This document shows positions 1-10,451 of a DNA stretch of 64,000 bases, in pieces. Each line of letters opens with the position of its first letter. Positions within the stretch are counted from its first letter, which is position 1. Below the pieces are notes generated by a model. It saw only the letters and a program-made list of their open reading frames with translations. It was not told where the DNA came from and searched no databases. Position numbers and translations under genes: made by a program. Source of the DNA: Strigamia acuminata (lineage: Eukaryota > Arthropoda > Chilopoda > Geophilomorpha > Linotaeniidae); the NCBI GenBank assembly GCA_949358305.1, contig OX442314.1, positions 54,383,369 through 54,447,368 on the forward strand, given 5' to 3'.

Positions 1-123
1 CTTAGACATTATAAGAAAAAGACCTGGAGCAACAGTTTTATGCATGACTAAGAGCAACATTTGTATTATTTGGGATTACAAATTGTGTCACGTCGTAATT
101 ACGTGATGCAACACGAGCCAATG
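1..123. other. Left flank of Gypsy element A, unassigned
   Basis: Sequence outside the first LTR. One plus-strand frame is open for about 36 codons from position 2 and contains RKRPGATVLCM followed by a Trp-Asp pair. That faintly recalls the late part of piggyBac-type transposases, but it is too short to assign. It does not continue the reverse transcriptase found after the LTR, nor the missing C-terminus of the hAT transposase on the far side of element A. So it does not show what A was inserted into. Confidence 0.2.
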
Positions 124-942
124 TGTGGTGACCTCAAATATTCCTATTTGAGTGCGCACCATATTTCCGAATTGTTTTATAAACATATCAAACATTCCTA
201 TATGTTTTGTTTCAATGTAAATTGGAGCAAAGCATACATCATACAAATATAAAACAAGACACAATATTACCCAAATAATATTGTGTTTTGCAGCAAGTTT
301 TGGCCCAGCAACAGCGTCAACCAATCACGCTGCAGCGTGTATTGCTTTGATGATGCTGCTAGACGTGTGCCTGGGCGGAGCATCCCTTCCTCTCGCGCGT
401 GCCTGGCTCAATTGTTGCACACGACCCGAAGGCGGCCGTGTGTGATCTTTGTGCAACTCGTCATCTGCGCAGCTTTACTGAGCAGATTTTGGAGTGAGCC
501 AAACGGTTTTGGCCCACTCTTCCCGCACTCTTAATTCCACCTCCAAACTGTTCACAACCGTGTCAAACTTATGCCCAAACTCGCTAAGTGTGATCTGTGA
601 TATATTGGAAGAATTGAAACTCATTGCTGGTCCGTGCCTATCGAACCGCTGTGTGCAAGACGTATTCTCGTGTTGAGCGTGCTCCACGAGGATTTTAGTA
701 CATTTAGAGGCGTATTTTGGCATTGAGTTTACTCTGCCAAAATCCCGCGCTCACACGACGCCGTCGACGCCATCTTGGAGCCAACGGTCAACCGTGAGTG
801 TATATATTGAAGAAGAAGCCAGATCGACCCCAAACATTTTGAATACATCTCCGCTGTATTTTTGAATAATTAAAACTATCTAATTTTTCCTTTACTCTGT
901 GTAAAATCATTCCCCTAGACAAACATTTGGCCACAGAGTAGA
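124..942 (+). repeat. 5' LTR of Gypsy element A
   Basis: Starts TGTGGTGACC, the same ten bases as the LTR of element C. Homology with the second LTR runs to about 942, ending GGCCACAGAGTAGA. It contains two bulged hairpins (667-690 and 714-743), a GACGCCATCTTG motif at 766-777 and a TATA-like stretch near 800. Relative to the 3' LTR it lacks about 177 bp holding three further hairpins. The true LTR edge could be slightly earlier (a CTAGACA near 920), because the shared bases beyond that point could be primer-site sequence. Confidence 0.8.
667..743 (+). promoter_or_regulatory. Two bulged hairpins in the 5' LTR of A
   Basis: Hairpin one is CTCGTG, bulge TT, GAGC, loop GT, GCTC, CACGAG (667-690). 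Hairpin two is ATTTTGGCA, bulge TT, GAGT, loop TT, ACTC, TGCCAAAAT (714-743). Both have the same plan as the five hairpins in the 3' LTR (7829-8040). The second differs from its 3' counterpart by two paired substitutions that keep the stem intact. Confidence 0.75.
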
Positions 943-3900
943 CTCTGCATTGATTTTAGACCACTCAATGCACACACATTATACGATCCACCTCAAATGC
1001 CCAGCATTGAGGAAATCCTTCAAGAACTCGGAAAATTTGAATGGGTCACAACAATAGATTTGTCAAAAGGTTATTGGCAGATAGAGGTTCATCCGAACGA
1101 CCGTGCTAAAACTGCGTTTTGGAGCCCTTTGGGTCGACTACAGTTTCGAGTCATGCCCTTTGGTCTCGTAAATGCGCCATCAACCTTTCAAAGGCTGATA
1201 GAAAAGATTTTGGGGGATGCCTATCGAAAATTCGCATGGGCATACCTCGATGATATAATTATTATATCAAAGAATTTTGAAGAACACATGATTCATCTGG
1301 AAGAAATTCTGAGTAAGCTTGAAGACGCAAATCTTCATGTTCATCCAGAAAAATCAAAATTTGGCAGAAAAGAATTAACTTTTCTTGGTTACAAGTTAAG
1401 TGTTCAAGGAGTTAGTGTCGACCCTAAAAAAGTCGCCGCTATAAAAGAAATGCCAGCTCCTTCAAATTTGAAAGAGTTGCAAAGATTTTTGGGAATGGTG
1501 AACTTTTTTCACCGATTACTTAAAAATCTAGCAGTAATGACAGAACCTCTACGTCCTTTACTAAAAAAAGATATTGAATTTATTTGGTCAGAAATTCATC
1601 AAGAAGCTTTTGATCAAATAAAAGATGCTTTAACGAATGCAGAAACAATGGCCATGCCTGATTTGACCGAACCATTTATTGTGCATACTGACGCTAGCAG
1701 GAAAGGACTAGGCGCCGCGCTTATGCAAATGAGGGAAATCGATGACCAAAATATCAAAGTGCCTTGTGTTTATGCCAGCAGAAGTTTGCAACCTGCTGAG
1801 ATAAATTACAGCGCCACAGAATTGGAATGCCTAGCGGTAATCTGGGCATTACGTAAATTCCGACATTACTTAGAATTTACTACATTCATAGTTAGGACTG
1901 ACCATCAAGCACTAAAATGGTTGATGCAGTTAGACGAACCTGCCGGAAGGTTAGCACGTTGGCAAATGGAGCTAATGCGCTACTCTTTCGAAATTCAATA
2001 CATTAAAGGTCCACTAAATGTTTTAGCGGATGCTTTATCAAGATCACCGATTGATAAACCGGAAAATCCTGAAGATGATGGGGATAACGATGAATTATTA
2101 TCTTATTGTCCATCACCACAACGAAATTGGAAAATGGGAAAATTTCATGAGCTTCCTGTCTCCACACTGGAGGAAAAAAAAGATCACGAATTCGTCAACT
2201 ATTGGACTAAAATTTATGACCCCTCTGAGGAATCAGATGACGTCATAAGAGCGCAAATTTCAAGGAAATTCCAAGTTCCTTCGTCAAATGTTTTAATAAA
2301 AGCATTTGTCGCCAAAGTCGTAGAGCGTCTTGATTGTGAACCTCCCACAAGGGAAGACATAATCAAGGCCCAAAAAGAAGATAAAATTTGCCAATTGATG
2401 CGTAATTTTTTAGATTGCAATCAATTTCCGCCTGACGTCACAACGCGACTGCAGAGGAAACAATATAGAAAATACGCAACCACCTTCTTAATTGAAGACG
2501 ACTTATTAATGCAATTTCATCCCACAATGTCTGATGAATTGGGGGAGGATGGGAGAGCACTCAAAGTTTTTGTACCTCAGACATTGAAGTATAAAATTAT
2601 TTGGCTAATGCATGGGCACCCACTTTCTGGCCACCCAGGAATTGCAAGAACTCTTTATCGAGCACGCCGAATTTATACCTGGAAAGGTATGAAATCGGAC
2701 ATTACGAGATTCATTCGACACTGCGAGCGTTGTCAAGCTTGCAAACCTCGAACGAAAGGACAAATTGAAGCAGCGCAAATGGGTCCTTACAGCCCATTTG
2801 ACTGCCTAAGTGTTGATTTGACTGGCCCGAAACCTCGGACTCGAATAAACAACACACACATTTTAGTCATACTTGACGTGGCAACTCATTGGCCAGAATT
2901 ATATCCAATGTGTAACCCTACTGCAGGAAAAGTGGCAAATTGCATTTATCACCTTTCCATGAGCATGGGATTCCCTCGAAAAATTATTTCTGATAACGGC
3001 CCACAATTTCGTGCCCAAGTCTTTAAAAAATTTTGTGAAAAGTTCAAGATGGTTCCAACACCAACTTCAACGTATCACCCACAGGCTAACCCGGTTGAAA
3101 GGGTTAACCGTGACATCAAATATCTTGTTGCAATTTATTCATCTGTTCATTCCAAATGGGACGAATATTTGCGTGAATTTGCATTTAGTTTGAGAACTAC
3201 GGTGACGAGAGGAAGAGACTTCTCTCCCGCATTTCTTAACTTTTTTCGCGAACTCAGAGTACCTTGGGATCCAAGAATACCTGAAGGAATTTTGGTCGTA
3301 GATCCAAAAAACCCACATTTATACGTGCAAAAATTAGAAGCCGTTATCGCCGAAACATATCAGCACATGATGTCACACGTGTTAGATTTACGTAAGCGAG
3401 TTAATCTTAAAAAAGAAGGTGAGAAGTTCTCCAATTTTAAATTAAACGATTTAGTTTGGAGAGATTCTCATGTTTTGTCGAGTGCTGCCCGTGGCATTGC
3501 AGCTGGCATCGCTGATAAAAAAACAGGACCTTATGTAATAACCAAAGTATTACAGGGAGGTTCAGTAGAATTGAGAAAGCTGGAAAATAACGAAATATTT
3601 CCAGCTGTCCATTCGTCGGAATTAACTCCGTATTTCCCGAGTTTCGACCAGGAAGTATGGTTAGAAGGCGAAGACGTCGGTCAAAAGACTGAAAATATAA
3701 TTAATACGTTAGATGACGATGAATTAAAGAAAATACCAGTCGATAATTCATCTAATCGCCCCCTGGAGTCCGATTTCGCAAACAACGACGTTGAGCTCCG
3801 AGACAGTTTCAAAAAACTTGAAATTGCTAAAAAATTAAATAAAAAGGTGTTTTTAGAAAAGAAACAAAAAACATCTAAAACAAAAGACTCATCTGACTCA

Positions 3901-4137
3901 GTCTCCGATGACAATGAAGACGACGATTTAAATACAATAAATCCCTCGCCGACAAAGAGATATAATCTTCGGACTCGTAAACCGAGAGGAAAGAACAACA
4001 TGTGTCTTCTCCCCTCGCTAACCTCGAGATCCAGGGATCAGCCGTATGACGTAAGGAGCAATTCCCCAAGCCATGCGCTAACCAATCCACCGATAAGATT
4101 GGATGACGTCACTAACAGCGACGTTACCCAAACGTAA
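943..4137 (+). pseudogene. pol: Gypsy pol (RT-RNase H-integrase), N-terminally truncated, element A
   Basis: Reading is continuous from the LTR junction at 943 (LCIDFRPLNA, the RT fingers/palm) although the first ATG is at 997. In order: the reverse transcriptase palm with AYLDDIII near nt 1240-1265; RNase H with HTDASRKGLGAAL near 1683; the zinc-binding HHCC module with CERCQACKPR near 2725; the integrase core with SVDLTGPKP (about 2810), SDNGPQF (about 2990) and NPVERVNRD (about 3090); then a lysine/aspartate-rich tail ending in an RYNLRTRKPRG motif. The family copies its RNA into DNA and integrates it. Protease and the start of RT are absent, so it cannot be autonomous. Apart from the truncation the ORF has no stop over more than 1000 codons, which is surprising beside the diverged LTRs. 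The closest relative in the window is the pol at 57790-61925. Confidence 0.92.
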
Positions 4138-4266
4138 CTTCCGGTATTTGAAACGATCACTTCGCGTCTGAGTTCACTTCGATCTCACACGTGTGTTAAG
4201 TGCTCATCCCCAAAACCAAAAGAGAAACCGTTGGATTAATTCTCCCGAATCTTCAATTTCGTTCAA
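4138..4266 (+). other. Short leader between pol and ORF3, element A
   Basis: About 130 bases between the pol stop and the ATG at 4267. Nothing recognisable beyond a likely untranslated leader for the downstream ORF; the equivalent spacer in element C is about 400 bases. Confidence 0.4.
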
Positions 4267-7079
4267 ATGGAAGAAGAGGAACCGAAATAAGGAAGCGAAG
4301 CCGGCGCCAACAGCCTCGAATTAGAAACAAATTCGACGTTGCTTGGTTCCGCAAACACCTCGAATGCATCCGTGGATGTCACCGAAGAGTCCGCCGAAGC
4401 GTCCACCGAAGCTCAAGCCGCTCTGGCCGACGCTGCTGCCCGTTTGCCGGTCACACCGCCCCGACCCCGCCTACGAGGAGATCTCTTCACGTGCACAGAG
4501 ACACGAACGGGTAAATAATTTAAAATAAAATTACCTTTCAGTCATGAAAAGTAATTAAAAGTGCATTTTCACTCGGAAAAAGCGAAAAGTTCGTTGGTAA
4601 CGTCTTCGCAAGAAGGCGCCGCCATTTTTATCACCAGATGGCGCTGTGTCTCGTTTTTGAGGCGTTGCTACGGCAACGCTCCCAACTTTGAAACATAGCC
4701 GTCGGGAACACCGTTTTTACACGATTTTTCAAATATTTTGAAAGATTAATAATTATAAACTGTTGAATGAAATCCTACTTGTGATTTTATTCGCTGAAAA
4801 ACTCGAAAATAATTAATTTACACGAAAAAATGAATTTTAATTATTTCTTCGAATATTTTACAGATTATCAAGCTTCGGGAGACACATCTCGAGTTACATC
4901 CCGATGTGCCAACCGACCCTGGAATCTGGCGACATGCATTGCCGCCAGAAATCATCAAGTCCAAGGGGAGATTGACGTTTTGGGCAGCTCGTCACAAGTT
5001 TTCCAAGGCGCTCAACAAGCGATGGGGCACGAAGCATCGGATTGCCCATCTAATTGAAGATTTTGGCCATCGCGACGCCCTCGAGTGGGCCATGAAGCGC
5101 GACACCCAAGGCCCACTACGGAACGTGTTGCTCGACTTCGCCTTCATAGTGATCGCTCAAGAGACGCGAGATCACCGCCGTTTCTTCAACGCTCCTGCGT
5201 GGGAGCGTCGACAGATTTTGGAGGACATCTTCCAACGTCTGGACCAAACAAAGGCCGAAATCGTGCGCCTTTACAACGAATCTTTCCGGCCAACCACGGA
5301 TGGAAAGAAACGTTGGGTACCGACAAGCCAGTCGGACATGCATCAACTCGCAATGGGCGGCTGTTTGCGAAAAGATTTCGTGCCGAACCCGTATCCAGAG
5401 CCTGAGCCCCGGATGCAGGTCGCTTCCACCATCCACGTGGCACCACCGCGTTCCACGTCGAGGTCACGATCATCGAGGTCGCCCTACAGTGGCCGTCGCT
5501 CCTCCCCAACACAGTCGTCGGGGGAAGGCGCCATTGGAGGGTTACCTCCACTTCAAAAGGCTCGCCATCGCTCACATCACCGACGCGAGTCGACACCGCC
5601 AAAAAGACATTCGAAGTCCGTGTCGAGACCCGCATCCCGAAGCCGACCTCGAGTGCAATCGCGCCAATCTTCCACGAGGAGTTAACTCTCGTCGCGCAAA
5701 GAAAGATCCAACGCTTCTCAGCTTAGCGCTTCCACCTCCTCCTGCCAGATTGACTGGTCGGACGAGATCGAGAAGGAAGATCGTCGCATCGCCGCATTGC
5801 AAGCCGGTCAAGGAGACGTCAACGCTTCTTTGCCGTTCGCTTGCCGTCCAGTCACCAGCGACATGCGACCAGACCCATCGGTGCCCGTGCCACAAGTGAC
5901 GACGGTCATTTGATTTGAGGGATCCCACATCTCGCCGGAACCATTTCCAGCACAGGAGTGCGCTGATCTCTGGAGACGATTCTCATCGTTTCCCGAGACA
6001 GCCCAAACAATGTACCTCGCGCATCTGGACGAGTACCAGCTCGCTCAGATCCGCGAAGGAGAAAAAGGATGGCAATGGAGATGGAGTCATGCAAATCCGA
6101 CAAGCAACTGCAACGGAAGTTGCAGAAGATGCACAGGAAGTTATCGGAGGGACTTCTTAGAATCCTGTTCCAAGGAGTCTTCCCTGACCTACGGATGGCT
6201 CTGGCGGCCGCCACTCGATTGTGGACCGTGCCGTTAGGACTTCCACGAGCCTTGCTAGACGATTGGGAGTCAGTTCGCCCCGATCCTCCAACAATGCTCG
6301 CCGAATTGACGCAACAAGCCGAGGCGACTGGCGAAACTCCGGCTGGATCCGCCATTCGACTACGGCAGGAATGGGCTACACTGAAACAGCAGCGCGCAAC
6401 GGCACGAGCGACCGCCCGTCCCGCTGGCGCCCCGCCATCATCAGCCGCTCCACTCAACGCTGTCGTAGCGGCAACGTCGGGTGTCATGCGAGCAACCGAA
6501 GCACCGAGTTGCCAGCTCTCGTCTCCAATGGAATGGCTCGACAGCGACGATCGCGAGTTCGTCGTGCCAGTGGCCAGCGGTGCAAGACCAAAGACGCGCG
6601 CCCCGGCTTCGCGCAGATCCAGATCCCTCTCGATCTGCAAGAAGTCGCCGCCACCGCCGCCTCCTCCAAAGGATTCGCCGCCAAGAGATAGGGGATTGAG
6701 TATGGCCACCTACCTCACCGCCTATCAACGCTTGCGCTCGGTGTACGCCTTCTGCTACATCACGAGCGCGACGAAGACGATTCTTCAAAACAACGAGGAT
6801 CTCTGCAACCGAGTCCTCGCGTGGTTGGAAAACCACATCAAAGAGCAGCAGCCGTGGATCCTCCATCAACGTCTCGTTTTTGCCAGGATCACGCCGAAGG
6901 ACCCGCAAGAATACTTCGAAATGGGGTTTGGACGAAGGGATGGTGTGAGACACATTAAGCAAGTGTGGCTTCACATCAACCCTGGCTTCCAGTCAGGACC
7001 AAACGTCGGCCGATCTTTGTGCACCGTCACAGAGCACAAGGATCCAAATGATCATTCGACGGACATGTTGCCTAAATAA
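4267..7079 (+). pseudogene. ORF3 of Gypsy element A, spliced and decayed, with RS-rich linker
   Basis: Third gene after pol. Exon 1 is proposed at 4267-4510 (one in-frame TAA at 4288, acidic/alanine-rich), the intron at 4511-4863 (GTAAAT donor, TTTTACAG acceptor) and exon 2 from 4864. Exon 2 first encodes a globular region ending in SQSDMHQLAMGGCL. Then comes a segment of Arg-Ser dipeptides (SRSRSSRSPYSGRRSS and more, about 5440-5680). An in-frame TAA at 5683, an in-frame TGA at 5911 and a frame change near 6060 follow. The C-terminal region (6069-7079) contains the strongly conserved VRHIKQVWLHINPGFQSGP. Both halves match element B (34334-36832); the first half matches element C (62326 onward). 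There is no signal peptide or membrane span, so it is not an ordinary envelope gene. Function unknown; RS segments in other proteins bind RNA and splicing factors. Confidence 0.7.
4511..4863 (+). other. Probable intron of ORF3, element A
   Basis: Begins GTAAATAATT and ends in a T-rich tract with TTTTACAG. A-plus-T content is higher than in the flanking coding sequence. It holds a GCCGCCATTTTT and an AGATGGCGC motif (about 4617-4645), both resembling YY1/Pho sites in opposite orientations. The matching intron in element C (62446-62983) also holds such a motif. Confidence 0.6.
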
Positions 7080-7251
7080 TTAGGGAACATACCCGTCTAT
7101 TAAAAATAATTCCTTTTTTATTTTTATACTGTAATAAAAAAGAATAAATATATATCCTGTTCCATTTTGCTTTGAAACCTTGTGTATTTATTCTCCTACT
7201 TACCTGTCTCTTCTGGAATAGAATAAGATTCTTTCTTAAAAGGGGGGGAAG
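7080..7251 (+). other. 3' noncoding region and polypurine tract of element A
   Basis: A-plus-T-rich trailer after the ORF3 stop, closing with the polypurine tract AAAAGGGGGGGAAG (7238-7251) immediately before the 3' LTR. This tract is the expected primer for plus-strand DNA synthesis and fixes the LTR start at 7252. Confidence 0.8.
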
Positions 7252-8247
7252 TGTGGTGACCTCAAATATTCCTATTTGAGCGCGCACCATATTTCCGAAT
7301 TGTTTAATAAACGAATCCAACTCTCCTATATGTTTTGTTTCAATGTAGATTGAAATAAAATATATAATATTCAAAGATAAAACAGGACACAATATTACCC
7401 AAATAATATCGTGTCTTGCAGCAAGTTTTGGCCCAGCAACAGCATCAACCAATCACGTTGCGGCGTGCATTGCTTTGATGATGCTGCTAGGCGTGTGCCT
7501 GGGCGGAGCATCCCTTCCCCTCGCGCGTGCCCGGCTCGATTGTTGCACACGACCCGAAGGCGGCCGTGTGCGATCTTCATGCAACTCGTCTTCTGCGCAG
7601 CTTTGCTGAGCAGATTTAGGAGTGAGCCAAACGGTTTTGGCCCACTCTTCCCGCACTCTTGATTCCACCTCCAAACTGTTCACAACCGTGTCAAACTTCT
7701 GCCAAAACTGCAAAGTGTGATCTGTGATTCTTGGACGAATTGAGTTTCATCGCTGGTCTGTACCCACTGTACGGAATAGCAACTTTCTAGCTTGAATTAC
7801 TACGCGTAATTTAAGCCATTTCTGTGTGAAACTAACATCGAGTTTACTCTGTTAGTTTGAAGGCTTTGTGTCGAGTTTAACTCCACAAAGCGATTTGTGT
7901 AAAGACCGATTGTTACGTCGAGCTTGCTCCGTAATAATCGAACCGCTGTGTGCAAGACGTATTCTCGTGTCGAGCGTGCTCCACGAGGATTTTAGTATAT
8001 TTAGAGGCGTATTTTAGCGTCGAGTTTACTCCGCTAAAATCCCGCGCTCACACGACGCCGTCGACGCCATCTTGGAGCCAACGGTCAACTGTGAGTTTAT
8101 ATTGGTGAAGAAGAAGCCAGATCGACCCCAAACATTATTATTTTGCATATATCTCCTGTATATTTTGGAACTAATTAAAACTATCTAATTTTTCCTTTAC
8201 TCTGTGTAAAATCATTCCCCTAGACAAACATTTGGCCACAGAGTAGA
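7252..8247 (+). repeat. 3' LTR of Gypsy element A
   Basis: Starts TGTGGTGACC right after the polypurine tract and ends at about 8247, at the same internal base where the 5' LTR homology ends. It is about 177 bp longer than the 5' LTR, and the extra block lies between about 7767 and 7940. It carries five bulged hairpins (7829-8040), a GACGCCATCTTG motif at 8063-8074 and a TATA-like stretch near 8096. It abuts a truncated hAT element, with no target duplication seen. Confidence 0.82.
7829..8040 (+). promoter_or_regulatory. Array of five bulged hairpins in the 3' LTR of A
   Basis: Five inverted repeats share one plan: an outer stem of unique sequence, a TC bulge on the 5' side only, an inner GAGY/RCTC stem, a tiny loop, then the return of the outer stem. 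Locations and outer arms: 7829-7858 (AAACTAACA/TGTTAGTTT); 7864-7890 (CTTTGTG/CACAAAG); 7908-7939 (GATTGTTACG/CGTAATAATC, one G-T pair); 7964-7987 (CTCGTG/CACGAG); 8011-8040 (ATTTTAGCG/CGCTAAAAT). The inner stem varies with pairing preserved, for example GAGTT/AACTC in the second. Possible roles are RNA structures in the transcript leader, packaging or dimer signals, or protein-bound DNA cruciforms. Confidence 0.8.
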
Positions 8248-10451
8248 AGTCCTGTACGGCATCTCACCGACGATTGCTTGTTGAATTTATATAATTTAAT
8301 AAGTAAAAACCCGGATCGCCGCAGATGTAAATCTTGACAATGTTTAAAAATAATATTAGAATCCATGTCTTTTAGAGATGGAATGTCATACAAAAATTGA
8401 AATAACTCATTATGTGTTTGTAATAAATAAAATCTTTCCTCAATTGAATTAATGCAAATATCTAATACATAATTAAAAAAATGTATTTCAAAATTTTTTA
8501 AAGGGTCAACAATTGGTGTGTCCATTCCTTCATAGTCGAATTGTTTTTTTTTACGTCGAATTCTAGTAGAGGTCTCTATTTCAAAATTTGCTTCTATCTC
8601 CATCTCTAAAGCAATTTCTTTGGCAGAGCAGAGCATTTGTTGGAAGCCATTCATACGATATTCTTTTAAAAATGAAGTTATGCTTTTTAGGATTCGAATA
8701 CATTCTGACAGCACCATGTTTGGGCTTTGTAATAATTTTGAGGCAATATTAATTTTAGATAGCACATCGTACCAAACAACGATGCTGCAAATAAATTTAA
8801 AACTAGAAATTTTATTTGCCAATGATTTGCTTTTATGTTTAGTTTCGCTGTCTCTCTGCTCATCCAAAGAAATTTCTATCAATGCATCATAAATTTCCCC
8901 TAATTGGTATCTTAATGGCTTAACAGCCTCCACCCGACTTTCCCACCGTGTAGAACTTACACTTTTTACAGTTAGGGACGTTATGTATTTTTTTAGAATA
9001 GTCCATCTATAAGTAGAACTTGAGAAAAATATAAATATCTCTTGGACCAAAGAAAAGAAATTAACAATTTCACCAGAAGCTGCTGCTGCATCATTAATAA
9101 CAAGATTAAGTGAATGACATGAACAAGGGACAAAAAAGGCTTTTGGATTTTTATTTAAAATCCGTCTTTGAACACCAGAATGGACACCTTTCATGTTTGC
9201 TCCATTGTCGTACCCCTGTCCACGCATGTCTTCAATTTTGATGCCCAATGTTTCTAACTCTTGTAATAATACTTCAGTTAAACCAGCTCCAGTGGTTAAT
9301 TCAACAGGCAAAAATTTTATAAAGTATTCTGTGGGAAAATATTCTGTCTCTTCTTTTGTAACAACTCGAATGACTAAAGACATTTGTTCAACTCTACTCA
9401 CGTCTGGAGTGCAATCTAATATTATGCTAAAATATTTAGCTTCCTTAATTTTAGCAATAATAGTGTTTCGCACTTTTTGTCCCAGAAGTGAAATAAGGTT
9501 ATTTTGAATGGTATTGCTCATGTAGTGAACACTGCGATGATTTTTTGAGGATCTTCTTAAATGTTCACTTGTAATGGGATCAAACTTTCCTAACAACTCC
9601 ATTAATTTTAGGAAATTCCCATTGTTTTGATCAAACAATTTATCCGAACTTCCTCTAAATGCCAGCAGTTGGGAAGCACATAATTGAACAACAGCAATAA
9701 TTCTCTTCAAAATATCTCTCCAATGTTGTTGTTCCAGTTGTAAGATTCGCTGTTGTTCTTTGTCAATCGTCTGGCCTATTTTCAATCGAGTGTCTAATTC
9801 CATCCATTTTTTAAAGCAATCCATGTGTGTGATTGAACTCTCATGAGATTTGAGGCCTCGTGAAATATTTTTCCAGTCATTAAATCCAAATTTCGACCAA
9901 TTTTTAGAGTTAGAGTCAGGATTTCGAAATAAATAGCAACAGAAACAGTACACTGAATCTGTAGTAGTTGAGTATATTAACCATTTCCTTTGTAATCTTT
10001 CTCCATTTGACATTACTCTTTCATAGAAAGAGTCAGTAAAGTGTCTACCATTGTCATCTTTGGGAAAACAAAATCCTTTCACTTGCACTGGCCCTTTTTC
10101 TATAATGAACTGTACTTGCTGATGTTGAAATATACTTAAATTATGCCAATTTGCAGGATCAGCATAAAGTTCAGAGTTTTCAGTTGTAAATGCAATTGGT
10201 CCTTCTTCTGCAATTTTATCTGGAACTTCTTCTTGTCCTTGCTCTTGTTCTTGGTTATTTTCTGCTGCTTTGTCATCATTGTCTGGTTCGGTTTCTGTAC
10301 CCTCAGTGTCAGTGACAGGTTTAGATGTTGAAGGCCCCACAGCCAAAAATTTATCTAATGAACCTGACCATTTCTTTTCATCAGCCTTTTTTTCTAATTT
10401 CTTTTTCTTATAAGCACACCCAGATAATTTTTTCCTTTTAAGGTTGTTCAT
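8248..10451 (-). pseudogene. hAT transposase, ZMYM/TTF zinc-finger type, C-terminus lost
   Basis: Read from the ATG at 10451. The start MNNLKRKKLSGCAYKKKK is the basic KxLSG opening common to this group. A Ser/acidic region follows, then a TTF-type zinc finger (VYCFCCYLF and SSITHMDCFKKW, about residues 165-215), the DUF4371-like RNase H fold with SIILDCTPDVSRVEQM (about residue 345), and a zinc-ligand region with GQGYDNGANMKG and FVPCSCHSLNLV. In this family the domain cuts and joins DNA at element ends. The reading frame is open for more than 700 codons, but the last dozen residues come from the abutting LTR. The hAT C-terminal dimer domain, with its conserved terminal tryptophan and glutamate, is gone. 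Probably inactive. Confidence 0.85.

Larger units (their letters stand above)
124..8247 (+). mobile_element. Gypsy-type LTR retrotransposon A, internally deleted and decayed
   Basis: Two related LTRs (124-942 and 7252-8247) bracket a pol gene missing its front end and a broken third ORF. No gag, protease or primer-binding region survives: pol coding begins at the very base where the 5' LTR homology ends. I find no matching target duplication; the left flank ends CAATG and the right flank starts AGTCC, so at least one edge has been rearranged. The encoded pol is clearly a sister of that in element C (47176 onward). The LTRs differ by many substitutions and by a block of about 177 bp, so this is an old copy. 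Confidence 0.85.

Noticed and set aside
1-123. piggyBac transposase end
   Set aside because: Only about 35 codons with vague resemblance; not enough to call.
5906-6709. Minus-strand ORF of 267 codons
   Set aside because: Antisense shadow of ORF3 in GC-richer coding sequence; composition is low-information and glycine/serine-rich.
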